The notes: a model not told the origin generated them from the letters alone. A stretch of 64,000 nt of DNA from Bacillota bacterium (GCA_023458375.1 JAEWZT010000003.1:186001-250000), one strand, 5' to 3'. Positions 43,968 to 53,028 are shown, counted from the first letter of the stretch. Numbers and translations are program-made.

Positions 43968-45041
43968 TTAGTAATTCGTGATTAACAATTCCGTTATCTT
44001 GCCCCTGCTTTCAGCGTTACTGTTTATCATTCTTGATGCATTTACTCTTTGAATATTAAAGCCATTATACAACTCGTCAAAGAAGTTGTCCTGACTGTTT
44101 ATGTTTTTAGGATCAGAATTGCTAAGCATTACTTTTGCCCCGCGTTCTGTCAACACCCTAGCATATTCCGCCAGGTGCTCTTGCTCTTTGTCCGCGAAAC
44201 CGCCTTCCGTATAGGAAGTAAAACTTGCTGTTGTTGACAATGGTCTATATGGCGGATCAAAATACACGAAGGTTTTGTCATCTATAAATTCAAGAGATTG
44301 CCTATAGTCCCCAACATGCATATCGACCTTCTGTAACAGCTTTGATATTGACCTTAAATTATTTTCGTCGCATATCAAAGGTTTTTTGTAATCTCCCATC
44401 GGGACATTATATTCACCCTTTTTGTTAACTCTATATAAGCCGTTGAAGCAAGTTTTATTGATGAATATCATTAGCGCTGCAAGCATTAATTCATCTTGCA
44501 ATTTTCCGGTATTAAGTTGATTAAACAATTCCCTTTTCTTATAATAATATTGTTTTCTATCTTCAACGTTTAGCGACAGGTATTCACCCTGCAAAACACC
44601 TAATTCTTCAATAAGTTTTTCAACATTTGTTTTAATTTGGTGATACGCTGAAATAAGGGCTTTGTTTGTGTCGCTGATGTACACTTGCTCTAAATTATAC
44701 TTCTGCAATATATCAAACAGCAGCGCGCCTCCACCCACAAACGGTTCTGCGTACTTTGTTATATCGAGTCCAAAGCCTTTTGGAAGCCTATATTTAATTT
44801 CTGAAAGTAACTGTCCTTTCCCGCCTGCCCATTTGACAAACGGCTTAGCCGGTTCGATTTTCCTTTTTAGTTGTCTGGCATCAACCGGCTTTTCTGCATG
44901 CTTAGGAATAAGCCACATATTACCTATAATAGTAGCTCCGATTATTCGACTTTCGCCGCAAAGGACTGATACGCGCCTTTGAGATATACCCCATTCTTGA
45001 GCTGCTTCTTTAGCTGACATATACGGAACACTTTGTTGCAT
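43968..45041 (-). CDS. Dam-like DNA adenine methyltransferase with N-terminal HTH
   Basis: 357 residues. The first 60 hold a helix-turn-helix (MSAKEAAQEWGISQRRVSVL), unusual for DpnM/Dam. The methylase follows: VKWAGGKGQLLSEI (SAM site), NKTCFNGLYRVNKKGEYNVP and the catalytic YFDPPYRPLS near 260. This D12 class methylates GATC at N6-adenine. The fused HTH may allow autoregulation or replace a C-protein. GGAGG before the ATG. First gene of the R-M cluster. Confidence 0.88.
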   Translation of the reverse strand: MQQSVPYMSAKEAAQEWGISQRRVSVLCGESRIIGATIIGNMWLIPKHAEKPVDARQLKRKIEPAKPFVKWAGGKGQLLSEIKYRLPKGFGLDITKYAEPFVGGGALLFDILQKYNLEQVYISDTNKALISAYHQIKTNVEKLIEELGVLQGEYLSLNVEDRKQYYYKKRELFNQLNTGKLQDELMLAALMIFINKTCFNGLYRVNKKGEYNVPMGDYKKPLICDENNLRSISKLLQKVDMHVGDYRQSLEFIDDKTFVYFDPPYRPLSTTASFTSYTEGGFADKEQEHLAEYARVLTERGAKVMLSNSDPKNINSQDNFFDELYNGFNIQRVNASRMINSNAESRGKITELLITNY

Positions 45042-45159
45042 TGTTTGCCTCCGATTTTGATAATATTATTATATTCCAAATCTAGAACAATAGCAAGCAA
45101 TTTCTTGTTCAATTACAATATTAGATTATTCATTTTTTCATTGAATTTATTATTTGAAG

Positions 45160-45612
45160 CTATATGCAATTGTTTTGAAGCAATGTAAATATCCTATTGC
45201 AAACATCTTTATTAATATAGCACATTGTATCGTCACTTAGGGCGAGTTGTTTTTCGCAGCACTCCATAAATTTTCCGGCTAAAACAAAAGCCGCAACATC
45301 TGTTATCTCTTGTTCAATTTGTATTTCGAACGGATTATCCCAACCATATCCCATTTGTAAGTTAAAGGCTATATCTGCAATAAAGTCAACAAATTCCTTT
45401 TGACTGCTATCCGCGTTTTTTATGAAATCCTTCATTTCTTCAATAGACTTGATATCAATTAATTTTTGTTTGTATTTTTTTATCCTATCTAAATTGGACC
45501 TGACAATTTTATACATTCTGTTGTACAATCTCTTGCCGAGCTTATCGCCTTTAGCATGAAAATCTTCTAAATCTGTATTTCTATAAGCTAAATGCGTGTA
45601 GCATATAGCCAA
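45160..45612 (-). CDS. Conserved hypothetical protein next to the R-M cluster
   Basis: 150 residues, helical and charged (MAICYTHLAYRNTDLEDFHA at the start). I have seen proteins starting this way annotated as hypothetical in Firmicutes mobile regions, but no function is known to me. No membrane segment and no catalytic motif. 118 bases lie between it and the Dam-like gene, with no clear terminator. Confidence 0.5.
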   Translation of the reverse strand: MAICYTHLAYRNTDLEDFHAKGDKLGKRLYNRMYKIVRSNLDRIKKYKQKLIDIKSIEEMKDFIKNADSSQKEFVDFIADIAFNLQMGYGWDNPFEIQIEQEITDVAAFVLAGKFMECCEKQLALSDDTMCYINKDVCNRIFTLLQNNCI

Positions 45613-45707
45613 CTTACATTGCTTGTTTCGTTAATAATCAAATTCTATCCTCCTTACAAATAATCATTTGTATAATACCAAATATTGGAAACTTTGTAAA
45701 TGGAAAG

Positions 45708-45730
45708 CTGTCCCGAAACAGGGACAGCTG
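45708..45730 (-). repeat. GC-rich dyad between two unknown genes
   Basis: AGCTGTCCC and GGGACAGCT pair perfectly around GAAACA. There is no U-run, so it is not a standard terminator. Confidence 0.45.
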
Positions 45731-45739
45731 TCTAAGTAT

Positions 45740-47230
45740 TTATTGACATTTCTGATTAATTTTATCTTTTCTTTCCTCAAACTCTGAAGCCACCTCTTTT
45801 TCACCTATTGCTTTATAGTAATTAGTTGCTTCATTGCAAATGTTTATTGCATTTTGAAAATCTTTGTTTTTTTCATAAATAATTGCCAGTCGTTTATATG
45901 CTGTAATATTTCCATTAAAATACTCTTCCTTAAGCCCTTCGTAACTCTTGTCATATTTTGCTAATTGTTTATATCGTGCTGTTTCTGTTATTCTATATTG
46001 CTTCTGTAATTCCGGTAACAGTGAAATATCTTCTGTACAATATGTAATACATTTGTTGATATAACAATCACCCAAAGTTCTATAGGAATAATAAAAATCT
46101 TCTAAGGAAATCAAAACAAAATGCAGTTCCATAATATTGGATTTCGCTTTTTTATATTGTAACAACAATTCATTTTCCCTTTTTTCATCAAAAGACAACT
46201 CAGGTTTAATTTCCTTAACTTTATCATTAGAAATAATAGTACCCTCCTTACGCATCAATGCAACTTCTTGTTTGACGCTGTTATGCGCACATTCAAGCAA
46301 TTCATTTGCTATTTTCTTTAATTTAAATGATTCTGAAAGCAATGGAACATCAATATTTTTTTCTTTAAGAGAAAGATTTGCAAATATAATAATGGCTTCT
46401 TTTCGAAGCTTTTTAAATTCATTTTGACTAACATAATCCCCAATGCGCAAATTTGTCGAAGATAATTTTTTTTGCATTTCTTCTTCCAACTTTTTTTCAA
46501 ATATATCAGGATACTTTTTTATATAATTTAAATTATTGAATTCAAAAGTTTTTGCCATACGCATAATATCTTTCGATGTCAATGAAATATCCAATCCCAT
46601 TTTGCATAATAAATATAAGTTAGGTGAAAAACAAAATTCATAATCATTATCTAAAGACTGTATAAACTCCAAAATAAGGTCTGCTCTTTTTCGAAGTAAA
46701 CAAGTTAAAATTAAAGCACAAGCAGAATATGTTTGAAAAGATTTATTATTATAAACATCTCTAAGCTTAAGTATAATATGAAATGCCTCTTCAAATTTCC
46801 CTTCTATTAAGTGACGCTCAAGACCATAATATAAAAGGAATACATAACCTACATTATATTTACCGCTATACGGCTCGGCAAGGAATTTCCAATATACACC
46901 CTTTTGCTCTGCTGTTAAATTTGCATATGTTGGAAAATAAGGTGGACTTTCTACCATTGATATGTCGACATCATTATGAATAGGTAATTTAAGTGATATT
47001 AAGCTGGGTTCATCCACAGAAAATGAAAAAGCAATTCTAATTCCATTATACTCAAAGAAATTGTTTTCAATTTTTGATGTATAATTTTTCCGAAGTCCAT
47101 CAGCAACCCAAATCAAATCTAATATATCCGGATGAATAATTAATTTAGGTTGAACAACGGTTAATTCTTTTCCAATATCTGTATTAGTTGCTTTGTTTTC
47201 CTGTCCAAAAAGTTTTTTTAAAAATCCCAT
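45740..47230 (-). CDS. Unknown protein with TPR-like C-terminus
   Basis: About 496 residues from ATG at 47230 (MGFLKKLFGQENKATN), with GAGGGG upstream. The N-terminal KKLFG-type start is common on small-GTP- or protease-independent cargo proteins and tells little. The C-terminal 100 residues (AYKRLAIIYEKNKDFQNAIN) look like TPR units; the middle is helical with many Lys/Glu. A possible protein-protein adaptor. It may pair with the 169-residue gene just upstream, 33 bases away. Confidence 0.5.
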   Translation of the reverse strand: MGFLKKLFGQENKATNTDIGKELTVVQPKLIIHPDILDLIWVADGLRKNYTSKIENNFFEYNGIRIAFSFSVDEPSLISLKLPIHNDVDISMVESPPYFPTYANLTAEQKGVYWKFLAEPYSGKYNVGYVFLLYYGLERHLIEGKFEEAFHIILKLRDVYNNKSFQTYSACALILTCLLRKRADLILEFIQSLDNDYEFCFSPNLYLLCKMGLDISLTSKDIMRMAKTFEFNNLNYIKKYPDIFEKKLEEEMQKKLSSTNLRIGDYVSQNEFKKLRKEAIIIFANLSLKEKNIDVPLLSESFKLKKIANELLECAHNSVKQEVALMRKEGTIISNDKVKEIKPELSFDEKRENELLLQYKKAKSNIMELHFVLISLEDFYYSYRTLGDCYINKCITYCTEDISLLPELQKQYRITETARYKQLAKYDKSYEGLKEEYFNGNITAYKRLAIIYEKNKDFQNAINICNEATNYYKAIGEKEVASEFEERKDKINQKCQ

Positions 47231-47263
47231 TATCTCAATACCCCTCAATTTAATATTTTTATA

Positions 47264-47773
47264 TCAATTACTTAATTTTTTTTCGAAAAATTCATCAAAT
47301 GTGAAAATTTCAAATTGTTTGAATTGTGTAGTTTCAACTATAAATGGGTCATCATATGCCCCATATAATGCAACTCGATATTCGTTCTCAATTGCAAAAG
47401 GATTTTTTCTTTTATAAAAGCATGTTTCTTCATATATATTGTTAAATATCTTTATTATATCAATGCTTTCATCCGAAAAATACTTTACTTTTCCATATCT
47501 AATTGACGGTATTTCTTTTATTTTTTCTACTAATTCATATACAGAAAAGATTCCGACAAAATCGCCAAATTTATTGAAATACTCATACCAATTATCAGAA
47601 TCACTTCTGATCAAATCTAAAAAATCATTATTTATTATTGTACTACCTTCTAAATCCCTATAATAGCCTACAGAATGAGTATAGATGTGACCACAAGATA
47701 GTTGCTCCAGCCATTCTCTTTTTTCGCTAAATTTACATAAATATATTTCCTTTTCTTTTAAACACTGATTCAT
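47264..47773 (-). CDS. Unknown protein resembling DUF2971-type proteins
   Basis: 169 residues. It starts CLKEKEIYLCKFSEKREWLE and has a late KRKNPFAIENEYRVALYG, an ExEYR element typical of DUF2971 and similar proteins found in mobile islands. No catalytic motif is assigned. GGAGATAAG precedes the ATG. Last protein gene of the island before the boundary repeat. Confidence 0.45.
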   Translation of the reverse strand: MNQCLKEKEIYLCKFSEKREWLEQLSCGHIYTHSVGYYRDLEGSTIINNDFLDLIRSDSDNWYEYFNKFGDFVGIFSVYELVEKIKEIPSIRYGKVKYFSDESIDIIKIFNNIYEETCFYKRKNPFAIENEYRVALYGAYDDPFIVETTQFKQFEIFTFDEFFEKKLSN

Positions 47774-47870
47774 ATTCTTATCTCCAAAACTTACTTACAT
47801 TTATCTATCGTAATGTTCCCTATCCACACTTCATTTTACAACATTCCCCAAAGACGGTAGGAGTTGTTTT

Positions 47871-47930
47871 CCAGGTTTGTCTTTTGGGGATTTGAAGTGC
47901 CAATAAGTCCCTTTTGAGATTTTGAAGGAT
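47871..47930 (+). repeat. 30-bp-period direct repeats at the right side of the island
   Basis: One good unit starts CAATAAGTCCCTTTTGAGATTTTGAAG at 47901; before it TTTTGGGGATTTGAAGTGC (to 47900) is the second half of a partly decayed unit from 47871. Same unit and orientation as 16624-16704, 31 kb away, and 30 bases from the rlmD stop. Confidence 0.65.
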
Positions 47931-47959
47931 AAAACAAGGCTTTTTAGGCTGTTTTTGCC

Positions 47960-49327
47960 CTATTTTTGTTTAATAGCAGACAGACAAACCAGGGTTTCAA
48001 GGTGGCGGGTTTGGGGGAACATGTCGTAGGGAGTGGCTGAGATTATTTTGTAAGGCGGATTTATAGAATGTAGTCCCAATCTGGCAAGGTCGCGGGCTAA
48101 GGTGGAGCTGTTGCAGGAAATGTAAACAATTTTTTGCGGCAGATGCTTTGCGAGAGCTGCAATTACTGCTTCGTCGCAGCCTTTGCGCGGCGGATCCAAA
48201 ACGACAGTAAGATTTTCGTTCTCACTTACGTTTTGGCTAAGCAGCCGCGGCAGCACTTGACCGCAGTCGCCCAAAATGTTTTGGACATTTTTTATTCCGT
48301 TTTGTTTTGTCAAATCGTTTGCGGCTTCAACGGCTTGCGGGGCGATTTCTATACCGTAAACTTTGTCAAAGCGCCGCGCAAGTATAGCCGTTAGCACCCC
48401 CGCGCCGCTGTAAGCGTCAATCAAAACCCCCGCGCCGCCACATAGCGATGCAACATCTTTATATAAAATTTTCCTTATGCCGTCATTGACCTGAAAAAAA
48501 GCGGCGGGGTGAACGCTTATGCTAAGCCCGTCAATACTTTCCTGCAAATTTTCTTCGCCGCCGACAAAAATATACCTTTCTCCCGTCACGGCGTTGCCCT
48601 CTTTTTTATTGGTGTTTAAAAAAAGCGAAACTTTGCCGAAGGCTGTTTGCATCATTTCAAGCAACTTGTCTTTATGAGGCAGGTTTTCTCCGAAAACCAC
48701 TACTGTTACGACAAGAGTTTCACCCAGTTTCCTTGCAACCAGATGACGCGCCAGCCCTCTTTTTTGCGCCGCAGCGTAGGGCGCAACGTCATATTTTTCC
48801 ATAAACTGCCGCATTAAAACAATCAGCTTGTCCGCCCAAAGAGCATGCAAGGGGCATGTCAGCGTATCAACCATTTCGTTCGTCCCTTCTTTGTAAAAGC
48901 CAGTAACAATTTTGCCGTCCCTTTGCGACAGCGGCAGCACAAGCTTATTTCTGTAACGGTATTGCAAGGGGCTGGGCACTGTCGGCGCAACTTCAACGTC
49001 AATGCCCGCAATTTTTTTAATGTTACGCTTGACGATTTCCCCTTTAAATTCAAGCTGCTTTTGGTAGCTCATATGCTGCAAGTCGCAGCCGCCGCATTCG
49101 CCGAACACGGGGCAAACGGGTTCCGTTCTATGCGGACTTTTAACAACAATTTTTTTAGCGTGCGCAAACACCAAATTGTCTTTTTGAAAGACTATCTTTG
49201 CCGATATTTTTTCGTTTGGCAGCGCAAAAGGCACAAAAATTGTCTTGCCGTCGGCGTTTGCGATTCCCTCGCCCTTAAAGCCCAAACTCGTAATATCAAT
49301 TAAAATATTGTCTTCGCCTTTGCCCAT
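47960..49327 (-). CDS. rlmD: 23S rRNA (uracil-5-)-methyltransferase RlmD/RumA family
   Basis: 455 residues. N-terminal TRAM domain (ITSLGFKGEGIANADGKTIF), the 4Fe-4S cysteines in CPVFGECGGCDLQH, SAM motif DAYSGAGVLTAILA and catalytic VYISCNSSTLARDL with the TRHLETLVCLS tail. The enzyme adds a methyl to U1939-type positions in 23S rRNA (Firmicutes members may serve both U747 and U1939). Complete. The 3' end is directly next to the island repeat; the same gene is an ICE integration target in streptococci. Confidence 0.92.
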   Translation of the reverse strand: MGKGEDNILIDITSLGFKGEGIANADGKTIFVPFALPNEKISAKIVFQKDNLVFAHAKKIVVKSPHRTEPVCPVFGECGGCDLQHMSYQKQLEFKGEIVKRNIKKIAGIDVEVAPTVPSPLQYRYRNKLVLPLSQRDGKIVTGFYKEGTNEMVDTLTCPLHALWADKLIVLMRQFMEKYDVAPYAAAQKRGLARHLVARKLGETLVVTVVVFGENLPHKDKLLEMMQTAFGKVSLFLNTNKKEGNAVTGERYIFVGGEENLQESIDGLSISVHPAAFFQVNDGIRKILYKDVASLCGGAGVLIDAYSGAGVLTAILARRFDKVYGIEIAPQAVEAANDLTKQNGIKNVQNILGDCGQVLPRLLSQNVSENENLTVVLDPPRKGCDEAVIAALAKHLPQKIVYISCNSSTLARDLARLGLHSINPPYKIISATPYDMFPQTRHLETLVCLSAIKQK

Positions 49328-49392
49328 AAAAATATTTTACCATAGTTTTCAATTACTCACAATAAAAAATATCCTGCCGATTATATTTGAAT

Positions 49393-49913
49393 GCACTATA
49401 ATTGAACCGTAAAACGCGCGGATTAAAATATTTCTGCCCGACGATACCCTCTTTCAAATGGTTTTAGAGCCGCATCCATGTACGTGATTGAAACATCGCG
49501 GTAAAGTAAATCCCCTCGCAACAACTCGGCGGTCGCACCTGTGTTGGATATGCGGATTGAAACTCCGCAGTTTTGCTCATGCAGGAGAGGGTTGAGACAT
49601 TTATTCTCCTTATACTCCACAGGCGCCAGCTTGTCGGGGGGGGGGTGGATTGAAAGTTATATTCTTCAATACTTGCTCAAAAAAATCATTTACAGTTGCG
49701 CCCCGTGCTGATGCGTAGATTTTAAAACTGCAAATTTACCTAGTAACGAAATGCTTTTTTGGTCGCGCCTAATAGGATTCGTATTGAAACGGTTTATTGT
49801 CCTTAAACTCCATCGACACCAGCTTGTTGTGCGTGCGAATTAAAAGTTATCCTTGTCAATACTGCTCAAAACATTGTTGTGGTCGCACTCTGTGCGGTTG
49901 CGTGAACCGAAAT
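49393..49913 (-). CRISPR. Degenerate CRISPR-like repeat array, relic C (inverse orientation, with a duplicated segment)
   Basis: Copies read in the opposite direction to relics A, B and D: GTCGCACC...GGATTGAAAC at 49532-49563 is the best. Others end at about 49429, 49494, 49656, 49728, 49790 (GGTCGCGCC...GTATTGAAAC), 49846 and 49913, mostly 56-72 bases apart. 49602-49680 and 49796-49870 are diverged copies of each other (both include CTCC, CCAGCTTGT, ATTRAAAGTTAT and CAATACT-GCTCAAAA), offset about 194 bases or three units. The track-sized ORF at 49423-49620 is not a gene. Bases 49914-50247 beyond it contain nothing recognised except the yedE ribosome site. Confidence 0.5.
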
Positions 49914-50247
49914 AATTTTTGATGTAAACTGAAAAAAGTAAAGGACTTTTTGTATATATAACATATAAAAATACCTTGCCAAAAAGCGTAAAAATAAGTG
50001 GTAACAATAATATTTATTTATTAAAAATCTTAATAAATCCAATTTGATTTATTTATAATTGGTATCAGCGAAGGCAATTATTTGGTGTATCATATATCAT
50101 GTCGTGCGATTGGCTTTTTAGTCAGCAATTAGCAAAAATCTTAGTTTTTTCTTTTATTAAGCCTTTTGCCGCTGTCGTTTTTAGACGGCTTAAACAAAAA
50201 GTTTGCGGCAATCCGCAGCAAATATATGTTACATTAGGAGGATTTTT

Positions 50248-51417
50248 ATGAAATTTTGGGAAGGGACTAAAAAGTTTTTTGCAAAAAACTATAAGTACCT
50301 TTTAGCCGGTTTAGTAATCGGCGGCGTGTCGGTAGCGCTGGCGCTTTTGGGAAACCCGAAAAATATGGCGTTTTGCATAGCCTGTTTTTTGCGTGATATA
50401 GCGGGCTCTTTGGGACTCCACGCAAACGACAAGGTGCAATACGCGCGGCCAGAAATTATCGGCATCGTGCTGGGAGCGTTCGTCATTTCTTTAATAAGAA
50501 AGGACTTTAAAGTTACGGGCGGTTCAGCCCCCCTTACGCGCTTTGTGCTGGGCGCCTGCGTAATGATAGGCGCGTTGGTATTTTTAGGCTGTCCTTTACG
50601 CATGGTGCTGCGCATTGGCGGCGGCGACTTAAACGCCGTAGTAGGTCTTATAGGCTTTATCGGCGGAATCGTCGTAGGCGTGCTGTTCCTCAACAAAGGA
50701 TTTACCTTAAAACGCAATTACGAATTGCCAAAACTGGAAGGTTACATAGCTCCTGCTTCTTCCGCAGTGCTGCTCCTGCTCATTCTTTTGCCCCTTGTAA
50801 TACCGGGTGCGGTAATACTTATTTCCAGCACGGCGGGTCCCGGCTCAATGCACGCGCCAATTTGGGCGGCGCTTTTGGGCGGCGCAATCGTAGGCGTAGT
50901 GGGACAAATCCTGCGCGTATGTTTTATCAGCGGTGTGCGCGATTCTATTATGTTTAAGCAATTCCACATGCTTTACACTTTTGTAATGATTATAGCCACA
51001 GTAATGATTGCAAACGCAGCAACGGGCAACTTGAAATTTAGTTTCAGCGGTCAGCCTGTCGCCCACCAAGATTTTATTTGGAATATTTTAGGTCTGTTTG
51101 TAGTAGGCTTAGGCTCGGTATTTTTGGGCGGCTGCCCCTTCCGTCAACTGGTGCTTGCGGGAAGCGGCAATTCCGACTCTTCAATAACCATTTTGGGAAT
51201 GATTTTAGGCGCGGCGCTTTCGCACACCTTAGGCTTAGCTTCGGTGGCGGACGCTGCGGCGACGGCAACTACGGAAGCAAAACTGGGCGGCGCAACGGTA
51301 AAAGGTATGATAGCCTGCGTGCTTTGCATTGTCATAATTTTAGCGATAGGCTTTTTCAATATTCAGCGCGAGAAAAAAGCCAAGGCAAAAGAACAGACGC
51401 AAAGCGCTGCGCAATAA
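50248..51417 (+). CDS. yedE: YedE-type selenium-associated membrane transporter
   Basis: About 389 residues from ATG at 50248 (TAGGAGGATTTTT upstream; the frame open to 50203 is unnecessary). Nine to ten membrane helices in two repeats, each with a Gly-Cys-Pro turn (FLGCPLRMVLR and GGCPFRQLVLAG) typical of YeeE/YedE sulfur or selenium transport proteins. The next genes are tusA-like yedF, DUF3343 and selD, so it probably imports a selenium or sulfur species. First gene of the operon. Confidence 0.88.
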   Translation: MKFWEGTKKFFAKNYKYLLAGLVIGGVSVALALLGNPKNMAFCIACFLRDIAGSLGLHANDKVQYARPEIIGIVLGAFVISLIRKDFKVTGGSAPLTRFVLGACVMIGALVFLGCPLRMVLRIGGGDLNAVVGLIGFIGGIVVGVLFLNKGFTLKRNYELPKLEGYIAPASSAVLLLLILLPLVIPGAVILISSTAGPGSMHAPIWAALLGGAIVGVVGQILRVCFISGVRDSIMFKQFHMLYTFVMIIATVMIANAATGNLKFSFSGQPVAHQDFIWNILGLFVVGLGSVFLGGCPFRQLVLAGSGNSDSSITILGMILGAALSHTLGLASVADAAATATTEAKLGGATVKGMIACVLCIVIILAIGFFNIQREKKAKAKEQTQSAAQ

Positions 51418-51429
51418 GGAGAAAAACTT

Positions 51430-51639
51430 ATGTTAAAAATTGACGCTTGCGGGCTGTCTTGCCCCCAGCCTATTATAATGCTTAAAAGAGAGATTGAAAA
51501 AACAAAGGAAGTTATTTTGTGCGTTGACAATAAAACTTCGATGGAAACATGCACCCGCTACGCCCTTTCAAGGGGTTATTCCGTTGAGACGGCCCTTAAC
51601 GGCGACATTTACGAACTCACCGTTAAAAAAGGCGCATAA
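51430..51639 (+). CDS. yedF: YedF/TusA-like sulfur (selenium) carrier protein
   Basis: 69 residues of the SirA/TusA fold, starting LKIDACGLSCPQPIIMLKREI, with the persulfide-carrying Cys in CPQP. These proteins relay sulfur or selenium between desulfurases and acceptors. AAGGAG before the ATG. It sits 12 bases after yedE. Short of the longer two-domain YedF, having only the TusA half, with the DUF3343 half encoded by the next gene. Confidence 0.85.
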   Translation: MLKIDACGLSCPQPIIMLKREIEKTKEVILCVDNKTSMETCTRYALSRGYSVETALNGDIYELTVKKGA

Positions 51640-51652
51640 AAGAAATGACCAA

Positions 51653-51919
51653 ATGAGCAAGTTTTTAGCGACCTTTTATACTCATTACGGCGCTATGAAG
51701 TTCAACAAAAGTTGTCAAAACACGGGTATTCCTTCAACGCTGATGCCCGTGCCCCGTAAGCTTAGTTCCTCTTGCGGCGTATGCGTTGAGTTTGAAGCAA
51801 GTTCCTGCGGTCTTTTGGCTTCAAGCCCGCCCGAAGATATGGAAAACTGCTATTTATCAAAGGAAAAAGAGGTCTATGTAAAAATAGACCTCTCCTCCTT
51901 ATATTTCCTTGAAAAATGA
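51653..51919 (+). CDS. DUF3343 protein, putative Se/S carrier
   Basis: 88 residues. FYTHYGAMKFNKSCQNTGIP, then PVPRKLSSSCGVCVEF, is the DUF3343 pattern, including the SSCG motif whose Cys may carry sulfur or selenium. 13 bases after yedF. In longer YedF proteins this domain is fused to the TusA domain; here the two are separate genes. Start ATG at 51653; ribosome site is weak, so translation may be coupled. Confidence 0.75.
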   Translation: MSKFLATFYTHYGAMKFNKSCQNTGIPSTLMPVPRKLSSSCGVCVEFEASSCGLLASSPPEDMENCYLSKEKEVYVKIDLSSLYFLEK

Positions 51920-51937
51920 CAAAAAGAACGCTATAAT
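51909..51937 (+). promoter_or_regulatory. Internal promoter before selD
   Basis: TTGAAA (51909-51914), 17 bases, TATAAT (51932-51937), overlapping the end of the DUF3343 gene. selD can thus be expressed without yedE. Confidence 0.7.
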
Positions 51938-51990
51938 TATAATTGCAATAGTTCTTTTAAAGACAAAAATAATTGTAAGGACAACAAACT

Positions 51991-53019
51991 ATGGACATAA
52001 ATAAAATTATGAAATTACCCTCCTGCGGCGGCTGCGTGGCGAAATTGCCGCAGGGCATGCTTAAAGAGGTTGTTTCCAAAATACCTGTTTTTTCCGACCC
52101 CAACTTGCTTGTGGGCTTTGACACCTCCGACGACGGCGCCGTGTATAAGTTAAGCGACGATATAGCAATTATCAAAACCCTTGACTTTTTTCCTCCCATG
52201 ACCGACGACCCCTATGTTTTCGGGCGCATTGCCGCGGCTAACTCGCTTAGCGACATTTACGCCATGGGCGGCGTTCCCAAAATAGCTCTTAATATTGTAT
52301 GCTTCCCCGAAGAGGAAGACCCTGCCGTTTTGGCGGCTATTTTACAGGGAGGCGCGGAAAAAGTTATGGAGGCGGGAGCGGTGCTGTGCGGGGGGCACTC
52401 AATAAATGACAAGGAAATCAAATACGGGCTTTCGGTAACGGGCACGGTTCATCCGCAAAAGTTTTTGCGCAATAACACCTGCAAAGCGGGGGACAATATC
52501 ATTTTAACCAAGCCTTTGGGCGTGGGAATGATAAACGCTTCAAACCGATTCGGCATTGTGGAAAAGGAAGATTACGAAGCGGCGCTGAAAAGTATGCAGA
52601 CGCTCAACAAATATGCCTTTGAAATTGCGTCGCGCTACAACCTTTCCGCCTGCACAGACGTAACGGGCTTCGGGTTTTTAGGGCACCTCAACGAAATGGT
52701 GCAGGATAGCTACACCATTACCGTTGACAGCAAAAACGTAAAATATATTAAAGGGGCTTATAGTTTGGCGGAAGAAATGCTCATTACGGGCGGAGGGCAA
52801 AAAAACCGTAATTTCTTAAAAGACAAGGTGCGTTTTGTTGACGTTTGCGGCGCTATGCAGGAAATTCTGTTTGACCCCCAAACTTCGGGAGGTCTGCTGC
52901 TGAGTATCCCTCAAAAAGAAACAAAAGCTTTGCTCGATGAATTAAGCGGGCTGGAACTTGAATCTTGCCTTGTGGGGGAAGTCGGCGGGCGTAAAGACGT
53001 CAACGTAATAATTAATTAA
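51991..53019 (+). CDS. selD: Selenide, water dikinase SelD
   Basis: 342 residues. The catalytic pair is CVAK (Cys15 and Lys18), so this is a cysteine and not a selenocysteine form. GFDTSDDGAVYKLSDD, FPPMTDDPYVFGRIAAANSLSD and SACTDVTGFGFLGH (metal and ATP ligands) are all intact. SelD makes selenophosphate from selenide and ATP for selenocysteine, 2-selenouridine or a selenium cofactor. No selA, selB or selC is in the window. Confidence 0.93.
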   Translation: MDINKIMKLPSCGGCVAKLPQGMLKEVVSKIPVFSDPNLLVGFDTSDDGAVYKLSDDIAIIKTLDFFPPMTDDPYVFGRIAAANSLSDIYAMGGVPKIALNIVCFPEEEDPAVLAAILQGGAEKVMEAGAVLCGGHSINDKEIKYGLSVTGTVHPQKFLRNNTCKAGDNIILTKPLGVGMINASNRFGIVEKEDYEAALKSMQTLNKYAFEIASRYNLSACTDVTGFGFLGHLNEMVQDSYTITVDSKNVKYIKGAYSLAEEMLITGGGQKNRNFLKDKVRFVDVCGAMQEILFDPQTSGGLLLSIPQKETKALLDELSGLELESCLVGEVGGRKDVNVIIN

Positions 53020-53028
53020 AGGTAAAAA

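Noticed and set aside
49423..49620. 65-residue open frame on the minus strand
   Set aside because: It lies wholly in the degenerate repeat array, has no ribosome site, and its translation contains repeated pieces of the repeat.
50100..50247. Riboswitch before yedE
   Set aside because: Only a weak TTGCCGC/GCGGCAA pairing without a terminator or a known aptamer pattern.
51991..53019. SelD as a selenoprotein
   Set aside because: The active-site codon is TGC and no in-frame TGA is present, so it is a cysteine form.
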